NCBI GenBank assembly: GCA_949741915.1
Contig: CATJOM010000071.1
Location: 1-41,495 of the forward strand
From: an uncultured Candidatus Melainabacteria bacterium
Lineage (GTDB): Bacteria > Cyanobacteriota > Vampirovibrionia > Gastranaerophilales > Gastranaerophilaceae
Direction of reading: 5' to 3'
DNA length: 41,495 nucleotides
The notes under the pieces were generated by a model that saw only the letters and a program-made list of their open reading frames with translations, was not told where the DNA came from and did not search any database. This document shows positions 1-8,081 of this stretch, piece after piece. The stretch's first letter is position 1. Every line of letters begins with the position of its first letter. Position numbers and translations under genes: made by a program.

Positions 1-480
1 CCCTCCACTCACATTAACATTCTCACTAAACTTCTTTGTCATGACAGGTGCTAATGCTGCCATCAACAATGAAGCAACCAACAATGCCATGAGCATTTCA
101 ACTAACGAAAAAGCAGGTTTCCTTAAAAGACTCTTCTGGGTGTCGGGTCTCAATAATATTGATTGGCCCTCCATCCTATCCCCTAGGGGATGAACTCTAT
201 TTGTAAGGCTCTGCCAAAGCATCGCCAAATAACTAGGGCCTTGTAGCCATCGTATGGTTCCATTCCTCCAGCTCTTTACCGCCGTCACCCTGAATACACG
301 GCTCACGCTTTTCATTTCAACTAATAAGAAGGCCGAAGTTTTTTTGCCCATTTTAAATATCGCCGCTTTAACGCATTTTCCAATAAGATTGACGGCAAAT
401 AAACAATAATCAAGCCATTTTTCAGGCAAATTAATAATTAATGCACGGCAATGTGCATGAAAAATTGATGTTTTTTTCAT
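1..480 (-). CDS. prepilin-like protein, N-terminal part (runs off window)
   Basis: An open minus-strand frame runs from an ATG at 480 to the window edge (160 codons visible, no stop). The ATG has an AAAGG-type ribosome site about 10 nt upstream. The last visible segment (about residues 121-160) is a type IV prepilin N-terminus: basic residues, then AFSLVEM, where cleavage would precede the Phe/Ser region and the Glu is the conserved +5-type residue, then a hydrophobic helix rich in Leu/Ala/Met ending in APVMTKK. The reading before it is unusual: a second motif, AFLLVEM, occurs about 73 codons earlier, and the stretch between them looks more G+C-rich than its surroundings and does not look like a leader peptide. 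Either the protein has a very long N-terminal extension or the true start is internal (for example near 170-200). Prepilin identity is reasonably sure; start and intactness are not. It diverges from the XRE regulator gene. Confidence 0.6.
   Translation of the reverse strand, partial: MKKTSIFHAHCRALIINLPEKWLDYCLFAVNLIGKCVKAAIFKMGKKTSAFLLVEMKSVSRVFRVTAVKSWRNGTIRWLQGPSYLAMLWQSLTNRVHPLGDRMEGQSILLRPDTQKSLLRKPAFSLVEMLMALLVASLLMAALAPVMTKKFSENVNVSGG
94..324. repeat. 12-bp direct repeat bounding a 219-bp in-frame segment
   Basis: CATTTCAACTAA occurs at 94-105 and 313-324 (on the minus strand it encodes LVEM in both copies). The copies are 219 bp apart, a multiple of three, so the reading frame of the prepilin-like gene is kept across the segment. 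The segment contains a perfect 14-bp palindrome, ATCCCCTAGGGGAT, at 178-191. This could be an insertion with target duplication, or a duplication of the prepilin motif. Confidence 0.55.
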
Positions 481-510
481 TTTTGAGTAACCTTTATTTA
501 AGATAAACAA

Positions 511-580
511 ATAGTGATTTTTACAATCTAAGATAGGAATATTGAAAAATAATTCTCACTATACATTGTATTTTACAATT
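511..580. promoter_or_regulatory. two operator-like repeats between divergent genes
   Basis: Two related 18-bp sequences sit in the gap between the prepilin-like gene (minus) and the XRE regulator (plus): one at 511-528 containing TTTTTACAAT, the other at 563-580 containing TTTTACAAT. They match at 13 of 18 positions. The second is also a near-perfect dyad, ATTGTA-TTT-TACAAT (565-579). Paired dyads beside an XRE gene are typical autoregulatory operators; that role is inferred. Confidence 0.4.
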
Positions 581-669
581 AAAAGTTGGAATATGTCAAT
601 ATTTTTCCAAAAAAACATCATTATTTTACTTTTATTAACATAATAAAATCTAATAAAAGGATTAAAGGA

Positions 670-987
670 ATGAAAGACATCAAGATATTATTGGGAAAAA
701 GAATAAAAGAACTAAGGAAGGGGCTGAATATTTCCCAGCAGGAGCTTGCAGAGCTTATAGATATTGACCAGAGAAACTTAAGCAACATTGAATGCGGAAT
801 AACATTTCCTTCAAAAACAGTGCCCGAAATAGCTTCTGCATTAAAGGTTACATTGCCTGAATTGTTTGATTTTGAGCATTTAAGGATAAATTCTTCCTAT
901 ATGAGAGATTACATAATTTCAAGCCTTGAAAGCATTTCTGATGAAAATCTAAAGATAATCTACAGGGTTATAAAGGCTATGAAGTAA
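670..987 (+). CDS. XRE-family helix-turn-helix transcriptional regulator
   Basis: This 105-residue protein has a classic N-terminal XRE/Cro helix-turn-helix (about residues 8-62), visible as GKRIKELRKGLNISQQELAE and then the recognition helix around DQRNLSNIECG, followed by TVPEIASALKV. The C-terminal 40 residues are predicted helical, without a recognisable enzyme or sensor domain. I chose the ATG at 670 because AAAAGG precedes it by 9 nt; an upstream ATG at 586 would add 28 residues of unlike composition with no ribosome site. The gene ends 1 bp before the end of the convergent CoA-transferase gene. It probably binds the operator-like repeats upstream and may also control the divergent prepilin-like gene. 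The family call is firm; targets are unknown. Confidence 0.85.
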   Translation: MKDIKILLGKRIKELRKGLNISQQELAELIDIDQRNLSNIECGITFPSKTVPEIASALKVTLPELFDFEHLRINSSYMRDYIISSLESISDENLKIIYRVIKAMK

Positions 988-988
988 G

Positions 989-1678
989 CTAAATTTCCAT
1001 TTCTTTAAGGTTATCGCTGATTATAAAATCTGCTTCTGTTGTTCTTCTGATATCATCTATTGTAAACATGGGGTTAATCTCTTCTAATAAAAGCCGTCCA
1101 GGCTCATCATTTAAAGGGGGAATTACACGGAATACGCATTTTTCCGTGATTATTAAATTTACTTCGTGTGCTGCAGTTAAAGGCAGTGTGCACTTTTTAA
1201 CAATTTTTACCTGCCCTTTTGATGTATGCTCCATCACAACTATTACTTTCTTTGCACCCACAACTAAATCCATAGCGCCGCCCATTCCCGGTGTAAATTT
1301 ATCAGGAACAGACCAGTTTGCAAGGTTTCCCTCTTCATCTACCTGCAGTGCACCTAAAACTGTTGCATCAATGTGCCCGCCGCGCATTAAGATAAATGCC
1401 ATCTGAGAATCATAAAAACAGGCGCCTGGTATTGTCTGTACATAACCGCCCCCCGCATTGGTTATTCTTAAATCAATATTGTTTTTATCCTGATTTTTTC
1501 CAACGCCCAAAAGGCCGTTCTCAGATTGAAACATTATATTCATTGAATCAGGCACATATTTTGTAACTTCAGTCGGTAAGCCTATTCCAAGGGTTACAAA
1601 ATCGCCCTCTTTAAACTCTTTTGCAGCCCTTTTTGCTATAATTTCCCTTATTTTTTCCTTTGTTAATAATTCCATCAT
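989..1678 (-). CDS. ctfB: acetoacetate/butyrate-type CoA-transferase, subunit B
   Basis: This is the beta subunit of a family I CoA-transferase of about 229 residues, the usual size. It carries the catalytic SENG motif (FQSENGLLGVG, about residues 51-61), whose Glu forms the glutamyl-CoA thioester, and the downstream glycine-rich GGGY and GGHIDATVLGALQVD segments. It moves CoA between short-chain acids and acyl-CoAs such as acetoacetyl-, butyryl- and acetyl-CoA, in the cytoplasm. The start codons ATGATG lie just after the stop of the alpha-subunit gene (2 bp between), with an AGGGGG ribosome site in the end of that gene, so the two are translationally coupled. The closest family by sequence feel is clostridial CtfAB or AtoDA; substrate preference cannot be read from sequence. 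No thiolase or butyryl-CoA genes lie next to it. Confidence 0.88.
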   Translation of the reverse strand: MMELLTKEKIREIIAKRAAKEFKEGDFVTLGIGLPTEVTKYVPDSMNIMFQSENGLLGVGKNQDKNNIDLRITNAGGGYVQTIPGACFYDSQMAFILMRGGHIDATVLGALQVDEEGNLANWSVPDKFTPGMGGAMDLVVGAKKVIVVMEHTSKGQVKIVKKCTLPLTAAHEVNLIITEKCVFRVIPPLNDEPGRLLLEEINPMFTIDDIRRTTEADFIISDNLKEMEI

Positions 1679-1680
1679 AT

Positions 1681-2334
1681 TTAACCCCCTGCCTTGCTTT
1701 CGACAATATAATCCACGAAAATGCCGGGGATTATTACTTCATTTGGGTCTAAATTATCAACAACTTCATCCGCCTGCACTATAACAGTATTTGCGGCGGT
1801 TGCCATAACTGTGTTGCAGTTTCTTGTTGTGCCAAAATAGGCAACATTGCCGTATTTATCAGCCTTTGTGCCGTAAATTAGTGCAAAATCCGCCCCTAAT
1901 GGTTTTTCAAATATAAATTTTTTCCCGTCAATATCAACAGTTTTTTTGCCCTTTTCAATAACGGTGCCAACACCTGTAGGGGTTAATACGCCGCCAAGCC
2001 CTGCTCCTTTTGCTCTTATTCTTTCCATAAGTGTGCCCATAGGGGTGAGTTCAACCTCTATTTCACCCGCCGTCATTTGTTTTCCGGTCTCAGGGTTTGT
2101 TCCTACATGGCTTGTTATAAGCTTTTTTATCTGTCTGTTAACGATTAACTTACCTTTGTCGCATCCTGGTGTGGATGTATCGTTTGAAATCATTGTCAAA
2201 TTTTTAGCATTGTTTTCTATCAGGCCATCAATTAGTTTATCCGGCGCACCGCAGCTTAAAAAGCCGCCAATCATAATTGTTGTTCCATCCTTTATTAAAC
2301 TTATTGCCTCTTTGACAGATACTATTTTTGCCAA
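1681..2334 (-). CDS. ctfA: acetoacetate/butyrate-type CoA-transferase, subunit A
   Basis: This is the alpha subunit (217 residues) of the heterodimeric CoA-transferase, first gene of the ctfAB pair. It shows the family signature GGFLSCGAPDKLIDGL near residues 22-37, then LTMISNDTSTPG, MGTLMERIRAKGAGLGG and the C-terminal AKTV-like ATAANTVIVQADEVV segment. It forms part of the CoA-binding and oligomer interface, while the catalytic Glu is in subunit B. The start is TTG at 2334: a GAGGA ribosome site lies 9 nt upstream and the N-terminus aligns with clostridial CtfA from there; no ATG is better placed. The role is probably acyl-CoA/short-chain acid exchange in fermentation, either producing or using acetate or butyrate. 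It is confidently placed in the family; direction and substrate are inferred. Confidence 0.88.
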   Translation of the reverse strand: MAKIVSVKEAISLIKDGTTIMIGGFLSCGAPDKLIDGLIENNAKNLTMISNDTSTPGCDKGKLIVNRQIKKLITSHVGTNPETGKQMTAGEIEVELTPMGTLMERIRAKGAGLGGVLTPTGVGTVIEKGKKTVDIDGKKFIFEKPLGADFALIYGTKADKYGNVAYFGTTRNCNTVMATAANTVIVQADEVVDNLDPNEVIIPGIFVDYIVESKAGG

Positions 2335-2408
2335 AACTCTGATTCCTCATCAAATTTGTTTTGATTTTAGCATAAATATTGTTCTTTTGGTATTTGTAAA
2401 CACAATAT

Positions 2409-2984
2409 TTACAACCATTCGGGGTAATAATAAATGGTAAGAACTTTATTTGGACTAATTTTTGCGTGTCCACCCTTGATAAAGTTTGTAAGAGAACCCG
2501 TTGGAGGCAAAAAAGTTAAAGCCCATTTCAAGGGGAAAACAAAATAAGTCCTGTCCTGCCCGAAAACCTCTACATTATTTGAAATTTGCCCTGGCTCTAT
2601 TCCTGCTTTTTCAAAGTTTTCAAAAATGATGCTTGCAGGAATGCCATTCATTCCGCTTGTTATAATTGTGCCTACTCTGGCATTAATTATATCCCCTTTT
2701 TTAAATTTTGTTTTGCCTTTGTATGATACCTTTTCCTGTACTGCAAAGCAAACTGACTGCCCTTCGTATATATCGGCTTCTGACTTGATTTTTTCTGTAA
2801 TTGAAATTTTGACAGGAATTTTTATGTTGTTTCTATAGTTATACCCAATATGCTCATACGGCTTTTCAATTTGTTTGTCCATAAGTGTTGTCTCAACAAG
2901 TTCATCATATGGAACCTGAATAGAAAAGGCCGGATTTATAGCACAGATAAGAATTGCCGTAAGCAATATAAACATCTTATTCAT
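2409..2984 (-). CDS. secreted protein of unknown function
   Basis: This 191-residue protein has a clear Sec signal peptide: MNK, then a hydrophobic core through residue about 18, with likely cleavage after AFS at 19-21. The mature part is beta-rich without a recognised catalytic motif. It includes a segment around residues 95-125 (KKGDIINARVGTIITSGMNG, then PASIIFENF) that resembles the small beta domain in the C-terminal half of the SLH protein at 26370-28361 (TYPAGSRVNGKITEV). The start ATG overlaps the end of the upstream M48-like gene by 8 bp (ATGAATAA), and AAGG lies at a good distance, so the two are co-translated and probably act together in the periplasm or envelope. I cannot assign a function. 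Confidence 0.75.
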   Translation of the reverse strand: MNKMFILLTAILICAINPAFSIQVPYDELVETTLMDKQIEKPYEHIGYNYRNNIKIPVKISITEKIKSEADIYEGQSVCFAVQEKVSYKGKTKFKKGDIINARVGTIITSGMNGIPASIIFENFEKAGIEPGQISNNVEVFGQDRTYFVFPLKWALTFLPPTGSLTNFIKGGHAKISPNKVLTIYYYPEWL

Positions 2985-3693
2985 ATTTTAACTTTTCCTT
3001 AGAGCCTGATTTTATCTTATTTTGCAGCAATTTTCTGTTTTCAGCTGATGTCAAAAGAAAATTTTGATAGTGGACATTGTTAAAATAATCATTGTTTTTC
3101 AGATAATAAGGATATTTTGTATAAATATATTCATAAATTTCAGCCAACCTTTTAGATGTCAGGTTTTCATGAGAAATTGTGTCATTCCTTTTCTGCGGGC
3201 AGGATTTATTTATAAATGTAATCATTGCAATGGGATTGTATCCCGCCCTTACCATATAATCAACGGCAATTTTATCAAACACAAGCTGATATTTCTTAGG
3301 TGCTGCCTTCATTTTAAGAGAGCTCAAACGTCCGTTAAATGCCCCGGAATATGATCTGTAACCTTCTGCTATTCTTCTTGACAGCATAGCAGCAAGCTCA
3401 TTATCATCTTCAATAAATTTATAATCATAACCATAGATTATAATCTGCCTTGTAAGGAGTGCTTTATCAAGTTTTAATTTTTCCTTCGCCTCTGTTTTAT
3501 CATAGGCAAACGAAATCCTTTCATCTATTTTGTTTGAATTTAGGATTGAAACACCCGTGTTTGATATCTTAGTCTGGATGACATTTTCCCGTTTGAGGTC
3601 TTCTTCCCTAAAATTTTCATCCGCTGCAGAGCAGCATAAGGGAAAAAGTATAATCGTTGCTGTAAAAATAAACTTAGCTATTCTTTTAAGCAT
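2977..3693 (-). CDS. exported M48-metallopeptidase-like protein lacking the zinc site
   Basis: This 238-residue exported protein has a signal peptide (hydrophobic core about 7-20, CSAAD cleavage region). Its body follows the order of periplasmic M48 peptidases (BepA/LoiP/Oma1 type): DNELAAMLSRRIAEGY, where active members have ELAAVLAHEIAH; then a loop; then FDKIAVDYMVRAGYNPIAM, where active members have E-x-E-A-D followed by GYDP; then SHENLTSKRLAEIYEYI, where active members have THP-x-x-x-R. The HExxH metal ligands are replaced by R-R-I-A-E and the third Glu ligand is missing. It therefore probably cannot hold zinc and may be a scaffold or chaperone. It overlaps the secreted-protein gene downstream by 8 bp. 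The family assignment is by motif order only and needs a profile search. Confidence 0.65.
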   Translation of the reverse strand: MLKRIAKFIFTATIILFPLCCSAADENFREEDLKRENVIQTKISNTGVSILNSNKIDERISFAYDKTEAKEKLKLDKALLTRQIIIYGYDYKFIEDDNELAAMLSRRIAEGYRSYSGAFNGRLSSLKMKAAPKKYQLVFDKIAVDYMVRAGYNPIAMITFINKSCPQKRNDTISHENLTSKRLAEIYEYIYTKYPYYLKNNDYFNNVHYQNFLLTSAENRKLLQNKIKSGSKEKLKYE

Positions 3694-3787
3694 TATAAAA
3701 AACCTCTTTTATACCTCCAGACTAAAATTATATCATTATTTTCTAGCCAGGTGATATAATTCGTGAGGGCCAAATTTGATATAAAAT

Positions 3788-3812
3788 GGAGTATATAATA
3801 TTTATATACTCC
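3788..3812 (-). terminator. A/T-rich hairpin downstream of ferritin gene
   Basis: A perfect 10-bp inverted repeat GGAGTATATA / TATATACTCC with a 5-nt loop lies 30-55 bp past the ferritin stop (minus strand). On the minus strand it is followed by ATTTTATATC, a poor U-tract, so it may be a weak terminator or simply protect the mRNA end. Confidence 0.4.
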
Positions 3813-3842
3813 AACTATCTAACTATTTTATAAGTTGCAATT

Positions 3843-4352
3843 TTAACCTATAACAGGAGGATTAAATACTCTTTGCGAAAGCTCTCTGTCTAATAACAAT
3901 AAAGCGTTTGCATCGGATTTTATCATCCTCAGTGTTTCTAATACGCTTGAAGCACTTGCCTCTTCTTCAACCTGTTCTTTTATATACCATTGTAAAAATA
4001 ATGCTGCAGCCCGGTCCTTTGTTTCATCAGCAATATCAGCCAGCTCGTTGATTAATGATGTTACGTATTGTTCATGTTTTAGCACATCCTCAAAAACCTG
4101 CAAAGGTGAATTCCATTTTAAATCAGGCTTTTTAATTGCTTCAAGGACTATTTCTCCATCTCTTTCCTGAATGTAATCATACAGGCCTCTTGCATGGGCC
4201 ATTTCTTCCTGAACCTGTATATTCATCCAATTTACAAAACCTGTAAGATTCATTTTTTGAAAATATGCCTGCATGGAAAGATATAAATAGGCAGAATATA
4301 ATTCTGCATTCACTTGATTGTTCAAGGCTGCATTCATTTTTTCGTTAATCAT
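3843..4352 (-). CDS. ftnA: bacterial non-haem ferritin
   Basis: This cytoplasmic iron-storage protein oxidises Fe(II) and stores a ferric core in a 24-mer. From the ATG at 4352 the 169-residue protein matches FtnA in length and in ferroxidase ligands at the standard numbering: E17 (NAELYS), E50 and H53 (EEMAHA), E94 (HEQYVT), Q127 and E130 (KEQVEEE). An upstream in-frame start at 4388 would add 12 residues. I prefer 4352 because AAGGAG lies 8 nt before it and the ferritin fold begins MINEKMNAALN. It is monocistronic and divergent from the large kinase-like gene. In a fermentative anaerobe it would serve iron storage and protection against oxygen shock. No Fur or PerR box stood out in the 244-bp upstream gap. 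Confidence 0.93.
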   Translation of the reverse strand: MINEKMNAALNNQVNAELYSAYLYLSMQAYFQKMNLTGFVNWMNIQVQEEMAHARGLYDYIQERDGEIVLEAIKKPDLKWNSPLQVFEDVLKHEQYVTSLINELADIADETKDRAAALFLQWYIKEQVEEEASASSVLETLRMIKSDANALLLLDRELSQRVFNPPVIG

Positions 4353-4596
4353 TTTTATACTCCTTATAAGTCTTAATTTTATATTCAAATTATATTAACA
4401 GATAATATCACAAAAAATAAAGATTCATCTCTATTAGCATTCCTGCCCTATCAAAGAATAAATTGTTTTTGTGCCTAAACTTCCCCATATTGGAGTTATA
4501 AAATTTATCTTAAACTTTCTTTACATAAAGCTAAAAGACTAGCAATTATATACAATTTAAATACTTTATATATACAGAAGTATATTGGAGCAGGCC

Positions 4597-7578
4597 ATGA
4601 GTGTAAACAGAATTAATAGTTTAGATAAAATCCATTATAATCATGAAGAAAAAACTCAGGCTCTGAAAGATAATACTTCTGATGTATCAGTATTCGAAGC
4701 TGATTTAACTCGGGAGGGGATAACAGAAAATGATGATTTAGAGGATAAAGATGTATCCTCAAATGATGATATTGACGCCTTAATGGATGAATTAGATTCT
4801 ATAAAAAATGAACAAGGCCTTATAGGAAAGGTCTGGGATGGAATTAAGAATTTATTCGGAATGAAGAATGGTTCTGACAGGGTCGAAGAAACTATAGAAA
4901 AGGCTGAAAGTGGCGAAATATCTTTAGATGAAGCCAAAGAGCATTTAGAAGATTATAAAAAAGGTCAGGAACAATCTACAGACATAGTTGCCGATATAGT
5001 TTCAGGCATTTCTTCCTTTGCAGCTTTCTCATTAGCCACAGGAGCAGGGGTTGCAGCTGCACCTTTAACTGGCGGTGCTTCATTGGGGCTTGTTGCAGCA
5101 GGTGTTGGCGCTGCAGGTGCATCAGGCGCTGCAGCAAAAGTTGCGGTTAAGAGTATAGATGCAGCTGTTGGTGGCAAAGAATATGACACACTGGGTTATG
5201 ATTTAGCAACAGGCAGCATAAATGGTATTTTTACCCCAATAACGGCCGGAATAGGTGGTGCAGCAGGGAAATCTGTTGCGGGTTGTCTTGGTGTAAGCGC
5301 CATTAAAGAAGGCAGTGAAGTTGTTTTAAAAGAAGGCCTCAAGCAAACTGCAAAAGGTGCAATTGTAAAAACTTTGTTAACAACAAATATATCATATACT
5401 GGCGGCTCACTTTTAGCCAGGGGGGCCTCTTTTGGGGTTGATGTGGCAGTAAATGGTGCAATATCAGGCGGTGTCGATTCGGCTGTAAGGTATGCTGCAA
5501 GAGATGAAGAAGAAAAGACAATAGAAGGATTTTTAAAAGAAACTGCATTCGGCACATTAGGAGGAGCAATTGCTTCTCCTGTGATAGGCGGCGGAATGCG
5601 CTTTGCAGGTAATGCGGCCGGTAAATTTACGGGAAAAATCAAAGATTCCATTCAAGAGTCGCTGACAACAGCCCAAAAGAATTTATTAAATGTGCCGAAA
5701 GTGGAAAATCCGGATGGTGAATTTCTAAAGAATATAACAGCTGCAATGAAGGGCGCTGAGGCTATGGCTGATGGTGCAGACGGCATAAGGCAAATCCAGG
5801 ATTTGGCTTCCGGGTTTACAAATACGCAGGCTTATAAACAGCTTGGAAATATGCCCGATAGACTTAAAACTGCTGTGAATAATCTAACATCAGATAGTGA
5901 GCAAACAAGGAAACTTGCGCTCGAGTTTATAGAGGAAGCATATGGCGGCAATACAGTTAAGGCTCAGGAACTTTATACAAGTTATAAACAGGCATATATT
6001 AGATACTGTCAAAATACCTTTGATACTATACAAAACGCAGATAAAACATTTATAAACTCAGGTCTTAATGATACAGTGGACACATTAATAGAGCGTGCAA
6101 CCAAAAGAACTTCTTCAAAAGAATTCTCATCCCTCTCAAGGGATGCACAGGTTCAGGCTATAATTGAAGATTCAAACATAGCCCTGCCAAAATTTATCCA
6201 AACCTTATCATCAGATGAGACCATACCAGATGATATGAGAGTGTTTTTTAAACAATTTACAAGCAATTGCACAGTTTCAAGGAATTTAGATGAAGCCCAA
6301 AAACTGGCTGATGAATTATACGGCTCAAATAAATATACCCTTAAAAAATCTTTTGGCGCAGGTACAATAGGCGAAACCTACCTTGCGCAAACTGAGGATG
6401 GTAATGAGTATGTAATAAAGATGTTAAAAGAAGGTGTTAATCTTGAAAAGTTTGAAACCGACAGAAATATGTTTGTAAAATACATTGAAGAATTTGTATC
6501 CGATGGGAGTGAAAAAGAGTACAAACTAAAACTTATAAACGGTTTATTTGACAGCTGGGAAAAAGAATTAGACTTTAGCCTTGAGGCAAAAGGTGCAGCA
6601 GATATGGCAAAGAATGCAACAAGGTTTAATGTTGCACAAACCGTTGAAGTTGGCAATAAAAACGGACAAAATATTTCTCTTGTTATGCAAAAGGCTGACG
6701 GCGTAAGGCTTGATAGCCTGCTTGATATGATTTCATATGCTAAAAAACATCCAAAAAATTATCTTAAAAAATCTGTATTAGATGCAGATGGCAATGAATT
6801 AAATCCCTGGATTAAAAACGCCTCTCTTGTTGAGGAAAACCCCTGGCTTAAAGATTATAAAGATTGGGAAAAAACTTTGGGGCTTGAATTTCAAAAGGCA
6901 CAAAATGAACAGGTTATGTTTGTTCCAAAAAATGGTGACAGAACAATCCACGGCGACCCACATACCGGAAATATATTTATAGGTTATGATACAGCTAATA
7001 AAAAGCCAATAATAAACTACATTGATACAGGAAATACAATTGAAAGAACACCCGATAAAATGCTTGAAGATATGTCCTTAAGCCTTAATATGATGATTGG
7101 AAATTCAAAAGGAATTGCCGAGTATCTTTTAAATGGCGCAATAATCCCTGATGGTGCAAGCAAAAAAGAGCTTGCAGACAAAATGGCATCAATGCTTGAC
7201 AAAAGACTTTATAAGGCTAATGTTAATTTAAAATCAACCTCTTACACACAAAGTGTTTTTGATTCTGTAATGAAAGAATTGAATATCATCCCGAATGCAG
7301 ACGATTCAAACCTTATGAAGGCAACTCTGCAGAGGATTAAAACATCAAGAGAAATTTGCGACATAACGGAAACCACTTCATCAAAAACAACTGATATTAA
7401 GGATTTGGCAGCAGGTTTAACATCATCATTCAAAGCTCATCCTGTTGAAACAGCAAAAGCAATAGCGCCCGTGGCAGCCTGGGCTGGCAATAATAAAGAG
7501 CAGGCCATGAATACCTTATTTCAGATGATATCAAAAACGCCATCCGCCACTGCCAATAAAAAAACAAAAACAGCATAA
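4597..7578 (+). CDS. large protein: Gly/Ala-rich hydrophobic region plus ABC1/UbiB-like kinase domain
   Basis: This is a 993-residue protein. Residues 1-125 are charged and acidic. Residues about 130-345 are Gly/Ala-rich and hydrophobic (ATGAGVAAAPLTGG, AGVGAAGASGAAAK), like a membrane-inserting region. Residues about 350-575 are helical. The C-terminal part is an atypical kinase of the ABC1/ADCK/UbiB group: glycine-rich GAGTIGETYLA near 587, VIKML with a Lys near 608, ELDFSLEAKGA near 657 (the family's E-x-D-F-x-x-E-A motif), catalytic HGDPHTGN at 785-792 and metal-binding IDTGN near 809-813. A TTG at 4585 also reads in frame, but GGAG 6 nt before the ATG at 4597 fixes the start. No Sec signal is seen. 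UbiB proteins act on quinone-type lipids, but this one has an extra 580 residues and no quinone genes around it. It could be an injected or membrane-associated kinase; that is speculation. Confidence 0.75.
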   Translation: MSVNRINSLDKIHYNHEEKTQALKDNTSDVSVFEADLTREGITENDDLEDKDVSSNDDIDALMDELDSIKNEQGLIGKVWDGIKNLFGMKNGSDRVEETIEKAESGEISLDEAKEHLEDYKKGQEQSTDIVADIVSGISSFAAFSLATGAGVAAAPLTGGASLGLVAAGVGAAGASGAAAKVAVKSIDAAVGGKEYDTLGYDLATGSINGIFTPITAGIGGAAGKSVAGCLGVSAIKEGSEVVLKEGLKQTAKGAIVKTLLTTNISYTGGSLLARGASFGVDVAVNGAISGGVDSAVRYAARDEEEKTIEGFLKETAFGTLGGAIASPVIGGGMRFAGNAAGKFTGKIKDSIQESLTTAQKNLLNVPKVENPDGEFLKNITAAMKGAEAMADGADGIRQIQDLASGFTNTQAYKQLGNMPDRLKTAVNNLTSDSEQTRKLALEFIEEAYGGNTVKAQELYTSYKQAYIRYCQNTFDTIQNADKTFINSGLNDTVDTLIERATKRTSSKEFSSLSRDAQVQAIIEDSNIALPKFIQTLSSDETIPDDMRVFFKQFTSNCTVSRNLDEAQKLADELYGSNKYTLKKSFGAGTIGETYLAQTEDGNEYVIKMLKEGVNLEKFETDRNMFVKYIEEFVSDGSEKEYKLKLINGLFDSWEKELDFSLEAKGAADMAKNATRFNVAQTVEVGNKNGQNISLVMQKADGVRLDSLLDMISYAKKHPKNYLKKSVLDADGNELNPWIKNASLVEENPWLKDYKDWEKTLGLEFQKAQNEQVMFVPKNGDRTIHGDPHTGNIFIGYDTANKKPIINYIDTGNTIERTPDKMLEDMSLSLNMMIGNSKGIAEYLLNGAIIPDGASKKELADKMASMLDKRLYKANVNLKSTSYTQSVFDSVMKELNIIPNADDSNLMKATLQRIKTSREICDITETTSSKTTDIKDLAAGLTSSFKAHPVETAKAIAPVAAWAGNNKEQAMNTLFQMISKTPSATANKKTKTA

Positions 7579-7616
7579 GATATACCGTAATAAAATTTTT
7601 GCCTTAAAATAATTTT

Positions 7617-7958
7617 ATGTTTAAGTCAATCTTACCAATAATATTATTATTCATATCAAACATTTTTATGACATTCGCCTGGTATGGGCACTTAAAATTC
7701 AAGCACACTGCCCTCATAGCCGTAATTTTAATAAGCTGGGGCATAGCACTTTTTGAATATTGCTTTCAGGTGCCGGCAAACCGCATGGGATATGAAGTTT
7801 ACAGCGCTTATCAACTTAAAACTATTCAGGAAGTAATCACCCTCATTGTTTTTGTTGGCTTTTCAGCTTTTTATCTAAAGGAAGGTTTGAAGTGGAACTA
7901 TATTATAGGTTTTATCCTTATAGTTTTAGCTGTGTTTTTTATATTTAAAAAGTGGTGA
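7617..7958 (+). CDS. DMT-family small membrane protein (DUF486)
   Basis: This 113-residue integral membrane protein has four predicted transmembrane segments (about 5-22, 29-46, 68-86, 93-110). It matches the DUF486 group of small EamA/DMT-type proteins by length and by motifs such as MTFAWYGHLKFK, SWGIALFEYCFQVPANRMGY and LKTIQEVITL. The family is conserved, but its transported substrate is unknown. It starts 38 bp after the kinase-like gene on the same strand and could share its transcript. Downstream it converges on the MFS transporter gene, with an inverted repeat between. The family call is fairly certain from the conserved central motif; no function is claimed. Confidence 0.82.
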   Translation: MFKSILPIILLFISNIFMTFAWYGHLKFKHTALIAVILISWGIALFEYCFQVPANRMGYEVYSAYQLKTIQEVITLIVFVGFSAFYLKEGLKWNYIIGFILIVLAVFFIFKKW

Positions 7959-8081
7959 CATTTTCATGCATCTATATAATAATATATTCTCAAGCCATTT
8001 CCAAACCGCGGGCGCTGCCAAAATCTTATGCAATATTGATCTAATATCAAGTGGTGTGATTACGAACGTATCTTGTTGCTA

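Noticed and set aside
586-669. N-terminal extension of the XRE gene to ATG 586
   Set aside because: The added 28 residues have no ribosome site, and unlike composition; AAAAGG is placed for ATG 670.
1946-2440. 164-codon plus-strand frame over ctfA
   Set aside because: It lies antisense to a well-identified gene and has no homology-like pattern.
5196-5651. Long minus-strand frame inside the kinase-like gene
   Set aside because: It is the shadow of the Gly/Ala-rich codons of the real gene and lacks a ribosome site.
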